Notes under the pieces: generated by a model
Database searches by the model: none
The model's input: the letters and a program-made list of their open reading frames with translations, nothing else
Told to the model about the DNA's origin: nothing
Program-made: the position numbers and the translations under genes
From: Desmodesmus armatus
Lineage: Eukaryota > Chlorophyta > Chlorophyceae > Sphaeropleales > Scenedesmaceae
Direction of reading: 5' to 3'
Length of the DNA: 64,000 bases
Assembly (NCBI GenBank): GCA_007449985.2
Contig: VIIQ02000214.1
Location: forward strand, 1 to 64,000
Shown: in pieces, positions 1 to 12,744 of the stretch
Numbering within the stretch: position 1 is the first letter of the stretch
Layout: each line of letters opens with the position of its first letter

Positions 1-325
1 TCACTTTCCCACCCACCTCCCAACGCATAGTCATCATCCAGCCGCATCCTGTAGCAGTCGCTGTGCAAGCTGACACTCACCACCATTGCACAACGCACAG
101 CCATCTTTGCAACATGCGAAATGCATCCACATTCCACCTTTGTGTAGGGCACCGTTGAAGGCAAGCCCTCATGCATATGCGCCTAGTAGGCTACACAGTA
201 CTCCCCAACCCACTTTCCCCCCACTCCCCCCCCCCCACTTCCCTACCCACTTTCCAACCCACTTTCCCCCCACCTCCCAGGGCTAGTCATCATCTAGCCG
301 CATCCTATAGCAGTCCACCAGCCAC
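1..325. repeat. 3' flank of the TPR gene with a duplicated segment
   Basis: No gene is seen here. Bases 1-57 and about 259-316 are two diverged copies of one segment: a C-rich CACTTTCC...CACCTCCCA stretch followed by tagtcatcat-c/t-agccgcatcct-g/a-tagcagtc. The second copy runs up to the stop codon of the minus-strand TPR gene, so the 3' untranslated region of that gene appears tandemly duplicated with a period near 258 bp. Confidence 0.6.
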
Positions 326-2174
326 TCAGCCTGCTTGTCGCTGCTGAGGGCCCTGCGCCCAGGCCGTGCCCTGGATGTTTGCTTGCTGCCCAGGGGCCCT
401 GTTAGCAAAGCCTCTCAGTGGGTTGGTAGCGCCAGTGGCTGCAGCTGCAGGAGCAGCCTGTACACAGAGAAGGTGCGTGGTATAGGGGTGTTAGCGATTT
501 CATTGGTGAGGCTTTGCCGGGCCCCGGCAACTGGGTTCGCCTGATTGTGCTGTGTGTGGCCAGCCGGTGGGATTACGCCCCCCCCCCCCCCCCCGCGGTA
601 AAACCAAACAAAAGGTGCGTGGTGAGCTTAGCATGGCGCTGGCTGCGCACACCCCTGTTTGAGTTCCCCCCCCCCCTCCAGCTCCCCTCCAGCCCCCCCC
701 CTCCCCCCCCCCTTCCTCCAGCTCCCCTCCCTGCGCACACACACCCTCCCCAAAACAAAATGCCATTGTTGTTTGGCGAAAATGTCCATGTAACTACTCC
801 TCCCCCCACAAACTGCCTCTGAAGCAGGATCATTCATGCTTGTGCTCACCCTTTTGTTGTGGTGGCAGCTTTTCTTCAGCTCCCTCACTCTGCCGATGAT
901 CTCCTTACTCATGGGATTGAGCTCCAGTGCCCGCTGGTAGGCAGTCAGAGCCTGAGAGCACCCAAATGGCACAGAACAGCAGCGGTGGCAGCAGCAGTGG
1001 CAGCAGCAGTGGTAGCGGCAGCGGCAGCGGCAGTGGTAGTGGTAGCAGTGTATGGAGGCTCTACACCAGCGGCACAGGCAAGACGTATAGTGCAAGTGCA
1101 GCCAGCATTGCGCAGCGAGAGCAGCTAGCTGGCATAGGTGAAAAGTGGCAAGGAAGCAGCCACGGGTGGTTTTGTGAGCACAGAGGAGAAGGGCTGCACT
1201 TGCCCATCCTTCCTGGTTATCATGGGGTAGCTGGCAGTTGATTAGCAGGTGCCAGATGATGTGCCACCCTTTGCTGATCAAACTGACAGCACCCATAACT
1301 AGTCGGTGCGTGTCTGCATGCCGTACTGCTGCTGCTGCTGCTGCAGTTGCTGCTGCTGCCTGGGTGCACGTAGCCCTGTCAGGTTTGGACTGTGCCAATG
1401 TGACTTGGTGCAACAGTCTGGATCACGATGTCCTGCGTTTGATAGGGCAAAATGAGATTCCAATTCAGGCTGGGCTGCACCAGCAGAGCCTTTTGCAGAG
1501 CAAACAGAGATGTGCTGGTGGGAGTCCGCCACCCCTGGTACCCCCCCCCCCCCCAAAAAGATATGTAAGACAACACCTTTGCCAGGTCCCCCATTGCCTC
1601 CAGAGCTGCCCCACAGCGGAAGTGGCCCTTCTCCCAGTCTGGCTTCAACTGGCAGGCCTGCTGTGCATCTGACAGTGCCTCTTGGTGTTTGCCTAGTAGC
1701 AGCTGTGACACACTGCGGTTGCTGTGGAGGGACCGCGCGGGGGGGGGGGGGGGGGGGGGGGGGTTGCGTTCTGTACCGGGGATTGGTGTGCGCGTATTGT
1801 CCTGAAGTGCGTTCATTTCGCAAGGCTTAGGTGTGCATGGTCAATGGCTGGGGCATGAGGGTGTGTGCAAAGTACATGGGCTCATGGGGTGGGAAAGAGG
1901 GGGGGGGGGGGGGGCGAGGTAGGTGACAGTGTGCAGTGTGTCGCTTTGATTGACTGATGAACCAATGTTTTTCAGAAATCAATCTTTGCTGCTGCAGAGC
2001 TTGATATCCAGACTGTCCATGAGATATGTTCCTCCACAGGCCTTGCCTGTACAGCGCAGCATTGCTGGGGTCCAGGCCAATAGCTTCCGTGTAGAGCTGC
2101 ACTGCCTCTGAGTAGTGACCAGACCGATACTTGTCATTGCCCTGGTCCTTCAAGGACTGAGTAGCGGTGCTCAT
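326..2174 (-). CDS. Small TPR-repeat (co-chaperone-like) protein, 4 exons
   Basis: Proposed exons on the minus strand are 2174-2047, 1721-1577, 951-850 and 457-326, giving about 168 residues with all phases matching. Residues 1-42 start MSTATQSLKDQGNDKYRSGH and form the first TPR helix pair. The next exon continues with SNRSVSQLLLGKHQEAL and GHFRCGAALEAMGDLAK, and the third with ALTAYQRALELNP, so about three TPR motifs are present, of the type seen in Hsp70/Hsp90-binding TPR proteins (STI1/SGT-like). Intron 1 has a GC donor (AG|GCAAGG) and its acceptor follows a run of about 25 C on the coding strand. The last exon is Ala/Gln-rich with no motif and is the least certain part. The start codon at 2174 fits the usual N-terminal edge of a TPR. 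The client and cellular role are unknown. Confidence 0.75.
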
Positions 2175-2482
2175 GTGCTTCACTTTGGCACTTGTAACCA
2201 GGCACGATCTGGACAAAAGACAATGATGTGCACCGACAGCAAGCCTCTGTGCCAAAAGAAACATCATCAGCGCTACATATAGGTATTGAAGGTGATCCGG
2301 TGAGCAATCACGCCGGATCCTACGTGCTTGCAAAAGCCGCGGCTGACCACCCAGCCAACCCCTCTTTCCCAACTTTGCCTTCGTCACAGCACATCCATCA
2401 GGCACACAAACACGAAGACGCTCTGATACCACTACAATTCCAAGTTTGCCTGCATGATGGCGTGAAGTCAAGGGCCACCACA
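2175..2482. promoter_or_regulatory. Intergenic space between divergent genes, likely shared promoter
   Basis: The TPR gene starts at 2174 on minus and the next gene at 2483 on plus, leaving about 308 bp for both 5' leaders and promoters. No TATA box or other motif is obvious. The call rests on geometry only. Confidence 0.4.
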
Positions 2483-5400
2483 ATGCTGGGCAACGGGGCT
2501 GCGGCTACCCCTGGGCAGCTCTCAAACCAGCTTGCCAAAAACTACAAGCCTTCTGGTAAAGAGCTGGTTGCGCTGGTTGAGGTGAGGCACTCGCCCCGCC
2601 TGAGTGCAAGTACTGCAGTACTCCCAAACCTCATCCCTTTATGTGACCCAGCTTGCGTTATAAACATCATACCAAAATAATTGTTCAATCCTACACTTCT
2701 GCAGGCTAGTGCGGACAGCACAGAGGCAGCTGTATCAGAGCATCTTGGTGCACATGCCAAGCTCGCATGGTGCAACAGCGTGGACACTGGCCGTTTCCTG
2801 GTCCGTTTCTGTCATCCAAGGGCCTTGAGGCAGCCGCAGACGCTCTGCATGGCAGCAGCTGGCTGGGGGAGCCCTTCACCATCGTGCCAGCAGGACAGCT
2901 GCTGTCTGGAGCTGCACAGCATGACAGGTGAGGTGATGGAATGCAGCAACTTGAAAAATGAAGGCTCTAGTGCCACTACCACGATCCTTGGCAGCTGCTA
3001 CGTAGCACACGAACAGGTTTGCTTTTCCTGCAGCAGCTGCTGCTTGGCCACGTAGTGCACTACTCTCTGCTGAGCGTGTGCTGCTGCTCTGCTGTTGCTG
3101 TTTTGGGTCAAATTGCTTCTCTGCTGCAGTGGCTTGACCCCCGAGCTGACAGCATCACCACCATGCAGCTACCAGAGCAGCTCGACTACTTCAGCGCCAT
3201 GCTGCAGGAAGAGCAGCAGCTCCAGCACAAAGCGGGCATACAGCAGCAGGACCACCTCAAGTCAGCACAGGTGCAAAGCACGTCTACTGCTTTCCAAAGT
3301 GAAGCCCTGCAAGACTTGGAGCCCTGTGATGCAGAGTGGATCCCTTCTGCAGCTGCCGACAGTAGCCTGCTTGGTCCGCTTGAGGATGGGCCCCTTGACA
3401 GCGATGCTAGCCCCCTGCAGAGGTATGCACACACAGTAGCAGCGACAAGCAGCAACAGCACGCAGCAGTGAGATCAAGCATGACTGCCTGACTGTTGTTT
3501 ACTTGGCAAGGAAACTGGCCAGCACGCTGCATGAGGCTTCTCCGTCTAGGGCAACAAAGCAGCAGGAAGCGCCTGGTGAAACCTTTGACCCGTGTGGTGG
3601 ATTCCTTGAGACACTTTGCTGCAGTAGGAGAGATGCAGATCACAACAGGCCTTGCTTTGCATGCTTTGTGCTCCTAGCACTTGCTTGCATGGAGGTGTAG
3701 TGAGGGCTGCTTGCACTGTGCTGGCCTTGACACCGCCTTGCTGCTGTTGTATCCTTGCCATGCCTGTTTCCCGCCCTTTTTCCTGCACGCACCCTCAGCT
3801 TCAGCAGCAACACCAGCACATGCCAGCTCTGGTCCCAGCGCAGCATCGGAGCCGTTGCGCGCAAGGACCTAGCCAAGTTTGCTGCCATGCAGCACATGGC
3901 GCAGCAGCACTCCTGCAACAGCCCCACGCAGGCATCCCTTCTGGCTGCAGGACACCATGTCATGGGCCTGGGCAGCACGTGGAGCTCAGCACACAGCGTG
4001 CATAGCAGCAGCAGCCTGGCATCACTGGCGCTCACAGCTGCAGGAGGGTCCTCCATCTTCCAGGATGGCAGCCGCAGGGGTTCATCACCCAGTGGGCAGC
4101 AGCTGCAGGGACACCACTCCCTGCCTTGCACAGGTAGGTGGTCCACCAGCATGCCTGAGGCACTATCTGCGGCTGCGCTGGCAGCTAGTAATGCTTGACT
4201 CCTTCAGTTCCTTGAAGTACAGAACCCCACATCAGCACAGGCCTGCAACACTGACCGTCCTGCAGTACTCAAAACACACTACCCGCCCAACCCACACTCC
4301 TTTCTGTCATGCACAGGTACCGTCCACACACCCAGGAGCCCATTCCATGCTGCAGCAGCTCCAGCAGGCCTTGAGGCTGGCGGAGGGTTTGGATCCGCGC
4401 TGCAGCCACAGCAGCAGCCGCAGCTCGCGCGCAGCGGCAGCGCTGACAGCAGCGAGCATGGGGGCCAGCAGGCCTCTGCCTGGGCAGCTCAGGGCTCAGC
4501 AAACCTGACGCGCAACCTGCCATCTGAGCTGGGTCTCGGCGACAGCTCAGCAATGGCAGATGAGGAAGTGCTTAGGGTTCACACCATGGCCACAGCACGG
4601 CAGCAGCAGCAGCAGGGCAGCAGTGCCGGCCACTCCCGGCCCCTGACGATCAGGACCGCGGGCGCCCAGCACAGCATAGCATCCAGCAGCCTGCCCAACT
4701 TTGCAGGGATCTTGAGCAGCTACGGTGGCGAGGGCTCGGCAGTCGGGAGTCCCTTGGGAGCGCCAGCCCTGAACAGCGAGGGCAGCGGGGGGTTCTTGGG
4801 AGTGAGCGCAGCAGCAGCTAGCGGCAGCAGCCGGTTTGCGGCACCAGGAGGCTTCGGTGGTGATGGCTTCCCTGGGTCGCCGCACTCTCTGGGAATGGTG
4901 CCACCTCCTCCGCCGCCCCCACCGCAGGCACCCCCAGGTGTGTTGGTAGGCAGAACTGTGTGCTGCCACCACATGTTAGCTAGCATAGTCAGGGCGGACT
5001 TGATGTGCGGATAACAAGCGCGTACGGTTTTTGATCTTGCATGCAATTGCATCACCGCTGTGCATTGAGGCGGTCTCCTTGGTCACACAGCATTAGGCAC
5101 ATCGAGCTGACTCCGTTGTTGTCTGTTGCCATCCTGACACATGATGACAGGCACCCCAGGCACACCACCAGGCGGTCTCCTGGGGCAGCAGCCACCCCCT
5201 CCTCCCCCTCCAGGCGGCAGCAGGACACCCCCACCCCCAGGTCAGGGTCCCCTGTTGGACAGCTACGGCAGCAGCAGCGGCTTTGACGGCCCACGCGCGG
5301 GCACCATCAGCCCCGTGCAGCCTGCTCCACCGCCGCGGTCGATCACTCCTGGGGGTGCAGGAGGGTGGCAGTCGGCTGGACCTGGCAACTCACCCCGCAT

Positions 5401-8400
5401 GGGGCCTGGCTCACAGGTGAGCAGGGTTGTGGCACAGGTTCACATCCGCAGTATATTCTTTTCCTGCTTTGATGACATGCCTGGATTTTTTGTGATGCAT
5501 GATCTCCTGGCTCTTGAAACCCGAAGCTTATGTCCATCACAGTGCTGTGGTGAGCGCTGTGGTGGGTGCTGGAGGTTGGCAGTGCGGCCGGGCCTGGGAG
5601 TTCACCCTGCCTGGGGAGCAGGAAAGGTGCCCAGCACACCAACGTACTGGGCATCCCTGTGCCACAGCTGTTGCAGTATTCAACCTTGCACGTATCCTTC
5701 CCCTGCAGGTTGCAGCTGACGGCGAGACTCTTGTGTACACCACTCAGTTGCTGACAGATGTGTGTCGAGCTTCTACCTTGATTTTGCTTATGCACCCTTG
5801 CCCGTCCTGCTTGCCTGAGCTGCTGGTGCTGCCGCCCTCTTCCCTGCAGCCTCAGTCCCCCATCAACGGCTACCGGGGCCCTCCTCCCCGCCCAGCAGGC
5901 ACGCGCGGCTTCCAGCACGGCATGTCCAATCTGCGGCTCAACTGCCAGCACAGCTATGACGGCTACGCAGGTGCCCCGCAGCCCCCTCCATATGGGGGCA
6001 GGGGCAGCCCAGTCATGTCACACAGGTGGGTTTGGTTTACGTCACGCAAGTAGCTTTGTGCAGCAGTGTGAGCTTGCTTGCTTGCAGACGGGCAGAGTGG
6101 AGATGTGTGGGCAGCAGAGTGATGGCACGCAGGTGTCGGGGTGCGCAACACGGTGCATCTTTATGAGCATGCTTGCTATTTGACATGCATGGAAGGGGGT
6201 GGGCAGCCAAGTGTTGGCACACAGGCAGGTGGGCTCCCTGGTTTGTGGGGCTGCAGGTGGCATGAAGTTTCATGCGCAATATGGACTTCTTGCACAAGGT
6301 TCAGACCTCTCTGTCCGAGATGCAACAACAGTGACTTTGTAACAGTGCGAGTTTCTTCAACAGGACCATAGTGAAATTAAGCAGTGGTAGGGAGAGTGTT
6401 GGGCTGCTTGCATGTCAAAGTGACAGCCGCTCAATTACCTCCCAAACATGCAGCTCAACTGCTTGACTGACTTTGTGTGACCTGTTGCTCCCAATTCTCA
6501 CAGGGGACCCAGCCCTTGCGGGGTGCCTCCACCCCGCCACCCGGCAGCAGCTCACACACGGTCCCGCCCGGATACGTCGCGGCCGCCACAGCAGCAGCCA
6601 ACGCGTGCGGCTTCCACATTTCCCCAGTGCCGTCCCCACCACCCCCTGCTGGGTTCGGGCCACGGGCTGGCAGCGCAGGGGGGCCGCTGGGCCCTCCCAC
6701 AGGCTCAGGCCCCGTGGGCAGCGGCAGCAATGGAGCGGCCCAGCCTACTCCTCCCAGTGGCACACCTACAGGCCGTGCGGGTGGTGCTGCTGCTGGGTGC
6801 AACGGCGGTGCAGCTGTAGCACAGCAGGGTGTCATCAGGCCGCAGAGCTCGGCACCCAACCTTGATGTAGGCGGCCTGAGCGCGGAAGCACCGGCTGGAC
6901 CTGGCAACGGGAGCAGTGACGGCACACGCCCAGCACAGCAACAGCAGCCGCAGCAGCAGCTGAAGGCTGACGGTGCGCTGTTTGTAGAGGAGCTCCTGCA
7001 GCTGCTCAAGCAGCCGGGTGCGACGGCAGGCAACCAGTTCCTGATCAACTTGACAGACCTCCTAGATTGTGCGCTGTCCTGCAGTGGCCCCGGGCCAACA
7101 GCAGCAGCCAGCAGGCCGGGTGGCAAGGCCTTGGGGGGCTCTAGCAGTGGACCCACCTCTGGGAGCAGCTCCAGACGGACCAGCAGCGACGAGCAGAGGG
7201 CAGCAGCGGCAGCAGCGGCGGCAGCAGTGCTGGCAGCAAACGGCAGCGCCAAGCTGCCACTCCTCCCCACAGAGGGGCTGGGCGGCAGGGTGGGCGGCGC
7301 GGGCAGCAGCACCAGCACTCCTCGACGCAGCAACAGCGACAGGGAAGCCGGCAGGGCGGGAAACAAGGCTGCTGCGGGTAGCGCCAGCTCTGGTGCCACT
7401 GTGAGTCAGGTGCCAGTAGATGCAGCGGCGTTCTTGGGGATGCTGCAGGAGGCAGCAGCGCCACTGTGCGCGGCTGCGGCCGCTGCCGCATCCATGCACC
7501 GCTCGTCAGCCGGCGGCATGCCAGGCAACAACCGCAGGCCCGGCGGACCGCAGCGCTCCTCTGCCGGCGCTGAAGATATCAGCAGGGGCATGTCGCAGGG
7601 CGGGGCCGGAGACAGCAGGAGCATCAGCCGCGGCGGTGTCAGGACAAGTATGGTCAACGCAGGACCTGGCAGCGGCAACAGCAGCAACGCTCAGGCCGGC
7701 GGCAGTGAGGCTGGGGGTTCAGCAGAGGGGCTGCTGAGCGGGTCTGGCGGGTCTGGAGACCTTGCCAGCCTACCACTCAACCTGCTGCTGCGACACTCCC
7801 TGGCAGGAGGCTCCAAGGGAGGCGCACCCGCGCCACTGCTGTTCCCGCTGCACCCTCGCACCACCACGCACAGCAGCTGCGGCGGCAGCGCGCCAGGCAC
7901 TCCACTGGGCACGCCCATGCTCCTGGTGCCGCAGACGGTGCCTGAGCTGCTGTCGACGAGGGCCGCACTGATCCGGCTGCTGCTGTCGGCGTACGCGTTT
8001 GTGCACGGGGCGGTCTACTCGCGCATGGCGTCCAGGCTGTCTGGCATTGAGGATCTGTATGACTCTATGCATGAGGACCCCGTGGTGGTCAAGCGGCGCA
8101 AGTGCAGGGACATGGCCGCGATGAGGGACGTCATCAGGCGCGACACCGCATTCTCACAGGTAAGACCTGATTTTACTGTACAGTACAGTAATTGGGGACA
8201 GGGTCCCAACCTCGGCGCTAGCCAGAGAGCCTCCGGCTCATGAGGGTGCCCAGAGGGCCTACTTGCGTACCCCAGTCTCTCTGGTCAGGTGTGAGGGCGA
8301 CTGAAATCACCTGGAAGTCCTGTGCGCTTGAATAACACTGACACAAAGGAGCAGGCGTGTGGGGCTCCCTGTCACGTTGTTTTGAGTGTGAAACTCCCCC

Positions 8401-9630
8401 CTAGTTTCGCTACACTCATGCAGCCAAGGTGATGAGGTGTTGCACACATGCAGAGCCCGTTGTTTCATCAATCACCGATCAGCCTGTGTCTCCTGCGCTT
8501 ACTTGCCTTGTTTCCTTACAGGCGGTGTCGTCGGTGTCATCCATGCGCAACCACATCTACAGCCTCAGCCGCAAGGTGCTCATCGGCTTTGGTCACATGG
8601 AGTCCCTGCCCATAGACCTGCTCCTGGGCGGCCTCACCTCAGAGCTGGCAGCAATCCTGGCAGAGCCCTGTGACCCACAGCTGCTTGGACAGCAGCCCTG
8701 CAGCAATGGCGGTGGAGGCGGGAACAACAATAGCATGGGAGGTGCCGGCGTGCAGCGGACATCTGTCAGCAACAGGCCAGCTGGTGGCAGCAGTGCGGAC
8801 GTCAGCGGCAGCAATGGCGGTGGCAGCGACGGCTCGGCGGCGGCCGACACTGGCAGCATTGTGCTGCCGCACAACGTGACAGACTTCTTCATGACAGCGC
8901 TGCCAGTGCCGAAGCTAGCTCTGCTCGTGTTTGTGGAGTTTGTGCCGGTCGAGCCAGCACCCTGCAGCACCGCCTTGCCACCCTCGGGCCTGGGTGCCCC
9001 TGACCCTTGGGGCACTGCTGGCGGCGGCAGCCACGGCGGCGGCGGCGGCAACAACAGCAGCCACGGCGGCGGCAGGATGTCGCAGCAGCACTCCGGCAGG
9101 GACCACCAGCGCCGCAGCAGCCACGAGCACGACGGCAGCAGTGGCAGCAACGGCGGCGGCTGCCAGCAGCAGCACCACCATGGGGGCAACGGCACTCCCA
9201 GGGGCAGCAACCGGGTGGGAACGGGCGCTGGGGGCATGGGCGCGACAGGGAGAGGGAGTCCGGGCACAGCAACGGCGGTGGCCAGCACAACCGGATGCGG
9301 GACAGCAACAGCAGTGGCAGCGGCGGTGGCAGCTTCCCTAGCACACCCCGGCGTGGCAGCAGGAGCAGCAGCTTTAGCAGCGGGGGTGGGGCCAGCAGCG
9401 GAGCGGGGGCTGGAGGGGGCGGGAGGGGTCATGGTGACCACATGCAGGGTGACGGGAAGCGCAACTCCATGAGGCGATCTGGGAATGGTGGGTCGTTTGA
9501 TCTAGTGGCTGAAGCTGCCGCTCTTGAGGCGGCTGCCTCTGCTGCTGCTCCCCTGGTGGCCGCAGCCGTGTGCGACCTCCCTTCCGGCAACCGCAGGCAG
9601 GGCAGCAATGCAGGCGGCAGCAGCAGCTAG
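2483..9630 (+). CDS. Large Pro/Ser/Gly/Gln-rich protein of unknown function, multi-exon
   Basis: I do not recognise this gene. A phase-consistent chain is 2483-2581, 3130-3422, 3799-4133, 4317-4937, 5151-5416 and 5850-6025, followed by 6504-8159 and 8522 onward, giving roughly 1,450 residues. Each junction has GT-AG borders. The phase breaks between 6025 and 6504, so a microexon or alternative donor is missing there. Visible content: a short N-terminus (MLGNGAAATPGQLSNQL), a Ser/Gln-rich middle, proline runs near 4905-5240, a hydrophobic helix (FVEELLQLLKQPG), and a conserved-looking block at about 7945-8159 containing IEDLYDSMHEDPVVVKRRKC, which resembles the C-terminal edge of dynamin GTPase-effector domains. 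No GTPase motifs are present. The last exon switches frame near 9230. The original frame would stop at 9472, but the Ser/Gly/Asn/His composition continues in another frame to 9630. It could be a scaffold or trafficking protein; this is a guess. Confidence 0.5.
6002..6232 (+). repeat. Triplicated exon end plus 5' splice site
   Basis: The exon end gggcagcccagt-catgtcacacag|gtggg at 6002-6030 recurs as gggcagcagagtgatggcacgcag|gtgtc at about 6110-6137 and as gggcagccaagtgttggcacacag at about 6201-6226. The copies are spaced about 90-110 bp and lie in the following intron. Only the first is in the coding frame of the 5850 exon. Confidence 0.65.
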
Positions 9631-12304
9631 CACAGCCTGGCAGTAGATGGCAGCCGTAGCAGTAGCAGCGTGCACGGCAGGGATGAGTAGCTGCAGCAAG
9701 TGTGTCAGTCATGTCACTGCTGTGTGTGCTGCGGCCAGGGTTGCCGTGTTGGGAACCGTGCGACGTGTGTAGCAGCTGTGTTGTAGCAGCCTGTTCCATG
9801 GCGTCAGGCATGATACCTTCTCGCGTGGCACGGGCGGATTCAGGTGTTGGTAGAGGAAGAGGGGGGGGGGTGGAGCAGGGGTGCAGTTTTGGCATCTGGG
9901 CAAGGCGGTGGGGCTGGATCACGTAGCACTGCTGCTGTTGTGTTGATGCAGTCCTAGCATAACGGCACACTCTGAGTCGTGGCATGTGTCGGCAGAGAAG
10001 CTACAGCCAAGCGTGTGTAAGACAGTTGGCTTGATAGATGTTACAAGGTGTGTCTGTGACATGCCCATGTGGGCTTGCAGGCACCAGCAGTACAGCCGCA
10101 GACGACTGTTGCTTTGCTGACTGCTAAGCGCTGCCAGTTGGGCTGTCTGTTGTGGCAGTGACCATTAGCAGTCTTGATCTTTATATGGCCCCTATTGGGC
10201 TTGCCTGGTCTTGTTATGCGCCTTGATCCAATTACTTGGCACCTGGTGTCTGCTGATAGCAGCCCGGCTCGGGCGTTGCTCGAGTGTGTGGGTGTGGGTG
10301 TGTGTCCATAGACAGGGGACCTTGCTTGCCGCAGCCAGATCGCAGATGCGTCTAGCAGCTATCTACCTGGGCGGCTGTGGTTGACTGCAGTCCAGTGCAA
10401 GCAAAGGCATGTGTGCCAGTCTCTGCGCCAACGCCCGTGGGGTTGGTTGGTGCAATTGATACCAAATAAGGTTGTGTGTTTGTGACGCCGATTCCTACTT
10501 GTGGGGCCTTTATTCACGCCCCATACACAGCACTCACTCGGTCATGCATTCCCAGGGTTGAGCTGTCCTGTCTTGCTTGACCCCCACCAGCCTGCGACAA
10601 GTGAATGCAGTCACTCCTGCTTGGATACATGTGTTGCGCCTGTGGTTGATATTTGTTTCGTTTGCTGCCTCATCCCATGCGCCTTGAGTCCCTTCGGGTG
10701 ATTACCCAAGTCCTGTTCACCTTGGTTCAAAGCAGCAGTGCCGCAGGTCGTTGGGGCCAGGCAGTTCACCACTCCTCCTTCTGTTTTCTTTCAGTGTTTC
10801 ATGTTGGCCCCCTGAGCAAGGAGGGCAGGTGGCTTTTGCTGGAGCAGATCGTTTGCTTTATGATGACCGGTCAGGCATTGATCGAGTTGCTGATCAGGTG
10901 TTAGGCGGCGCAACAACAGTGTGCTCTCAGCCTTGGGGCTCGGCGCAGGACACAATTTTTGTTTCGTGCACCAACGACAGCTGGCGTGCCTCCTGGCTCG
11001 CTGGATGCTGAACGAACCCTCCCTGGAGCCGAGCGCAGTGGTGTGTTTGGCCATACATGAGGTGCATACACACACCAGCTGTGCGCTGCTCATGCTCAGC
11101 AGCGGCATTTATGGAAGAGTCCGGGTTCTACAGCTGTATTCTTATCAGCGCAGCACTGTTTCTTGCCCCTGATGCTGCGTCATCCCCTGGGGGGGGTACA
11201 GAGGCAGTGGGTGTCATTCCTTGACATGCATGCAGGCTGCATTCCTTGCCAAGGCGTACGTGCAAGCTGCATCGTAGGGCGGCGGTGTGTGTTTGAAGTG
11301 GACCTAGGGCCAAGGCAGGCTGGCACAGCGATGTGCGAGTATCTGCCAAAGACTACAGGCGTAAGCCAAGTGCTGCATGCCGGGCCCTCATATCACAACC
11401 TTGAGATGACTTTGCCTGATTCAGTGGGTGAGCCTTGTGTTGATGGCTGTTGTGGGGTGTGCGCGGCACGTCGTGTGCGGTGCTACTGGTGTGCGCAATG
11501 AATCACAAGCAGACATGCCAATGATCATGGGTGGCTGGGGCCTCCTCAATGGAAGTTTTCCAGCACTGCCGCCGCCGGCCTGGTTTCGAAGGATAGCACG
11601 CAGGATGTTTCGTGTACGTACTGCATGCATCCGGCACATCCCTTCCTGAAGCACCCAAGCTTCCTTTTTTGTCACGCGGCCGTTTTTTGCGCTGGGATGC
11701 GCGCCTGGGCTTCTGGTGCTGTTGTGTCGGGCTGGATTCATTCCTTGGCGGCTGGCTGCCTGTGCCTCTTGCCACAGCAAAGGCACAGCAGCAGCCAGCT
11801 TTCATGTAGGTGCAGTAGTGCTGGATGCAGGGTGTGTTTGAGTGGTGGCGGCAACCCATCTGACAGGACCCAGGTCTTGTGGTGGGGGTTGTATGGTTGC
11901 CAACACATGCTGTCATGGGGGGTTCCGTGTGTAAGACACTTAGCTTGTGTGTAACACATGAGTTGCATCCAGCAGGTACATGTCATGCTTACTAGTCGTA
12001 GTGATGACAGGTGCGTGCCTCGGCATGTCAGACGGACAGGTTTATAAGGGCTTTGCAGCACCAAGCTGGTCTGTGCGGTAGCTAATGTGCGATATGCGTG
12101 TCGTTTGGGGGGTGGTGTCGCTCAGGGGTTTGCACAAGGATGTCCCCAGGTTCTGTCCTGCAGCCTTTCTGGGCAAGGGAAAGCGCTGCGGCAAGCCACC
12201 CAAAGGCCTGGTGCATCTGTGCCTGCCACCATGTTCACATCCCATGCCTCCCCCTGTGCCACTGTGTGTGTACCGCTCTTGCAGCATTTGTTGCCAGGGG
12301 GTTG

Positions 12305-12358
12305 AACCCCCTACTGAGTAGGGGGTTGGCAGGGGCACAGGCACAGGCACAGGCACAG
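12305..12358. repeat. Perfect hairpin followed by a GGCACA hexamer repeat
   Basis: Bases 12305-12327 form an inverted repeat with a 10-bp stem (aaccccctac / gtagggggtt) and a 3-base loop. About 8 bases later the hexamer ggcaca is repeated four times to about 12358. Function unknown. Confidence 0.75.
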
Positions 12359-12708
12359 TAGTCCCTCTTGCAGCTTGCAGTACACTCTGAAGGCATGTCA
12401 AGAGGTGTTGGATTTTTTTGATAGGATCCTGGGTGTAGGATTCCTACTGCACCTGCTGGCTGGGGAGCCCCCTCATGGCAGCTTCACGGGTAACTTACTT
12501 TGTGGGTGTTGGCAGCAGAGGGGGCGTGTGCTGGTCTACATGGGGGTGTGTCCTGGGCTGCAATCTGTGCGGCTGCCACCCGTGTTGGGTAGGCAACACC
12601 CCATGCACCATCCCCCTGTGGGCCATCAAGGGTGGTGGGTGACTGCGCTTCTGGTATTTGTCTGTGCGCATGGCCTGTAACACCCACCAACCATGAGCAA
12701 GCACCTGC

Positions 12709-12744
12709 GGTACCGCGGTACCTGGACTGGAACCGGTTCCAGTC
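12709..12744. repeat. Two abutting perfect palindromes (14 bp and 20 bp)
   Basis: ggtaccgcggtacc (12709-12722) and a 20-bp palindrome at 12725-12744 centred on aaccggtt are each identical to their reverse complement and only 2 bp apart. They lie about 370 bp upstream of the CCDC103 start codon. Confidence 0.85.

Noticed and set aside
628..1413. 261-residue minus frame over the TPR region
   Set aside because: It reads through introns. Only the 951-850 part is coding, shown by TPR continuity with the 1577 exon end.
2705..2927. Possible extra exon of the 2483 gene (ASADSTEAAVSEHLG...)
   Set aside because: It has splice-like borders, but including it breaks the phase into the 3130 exon, whereas 2581 to 3130 joins in frame without it.
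3495..3700. Open frames between exons 3422 and 3799 (RLLRLGQQSSRKRLV...)
   Set aside because: 3422 to 3799 joins in phase directly, and neither frame here has compatible acceptor and donor phases.
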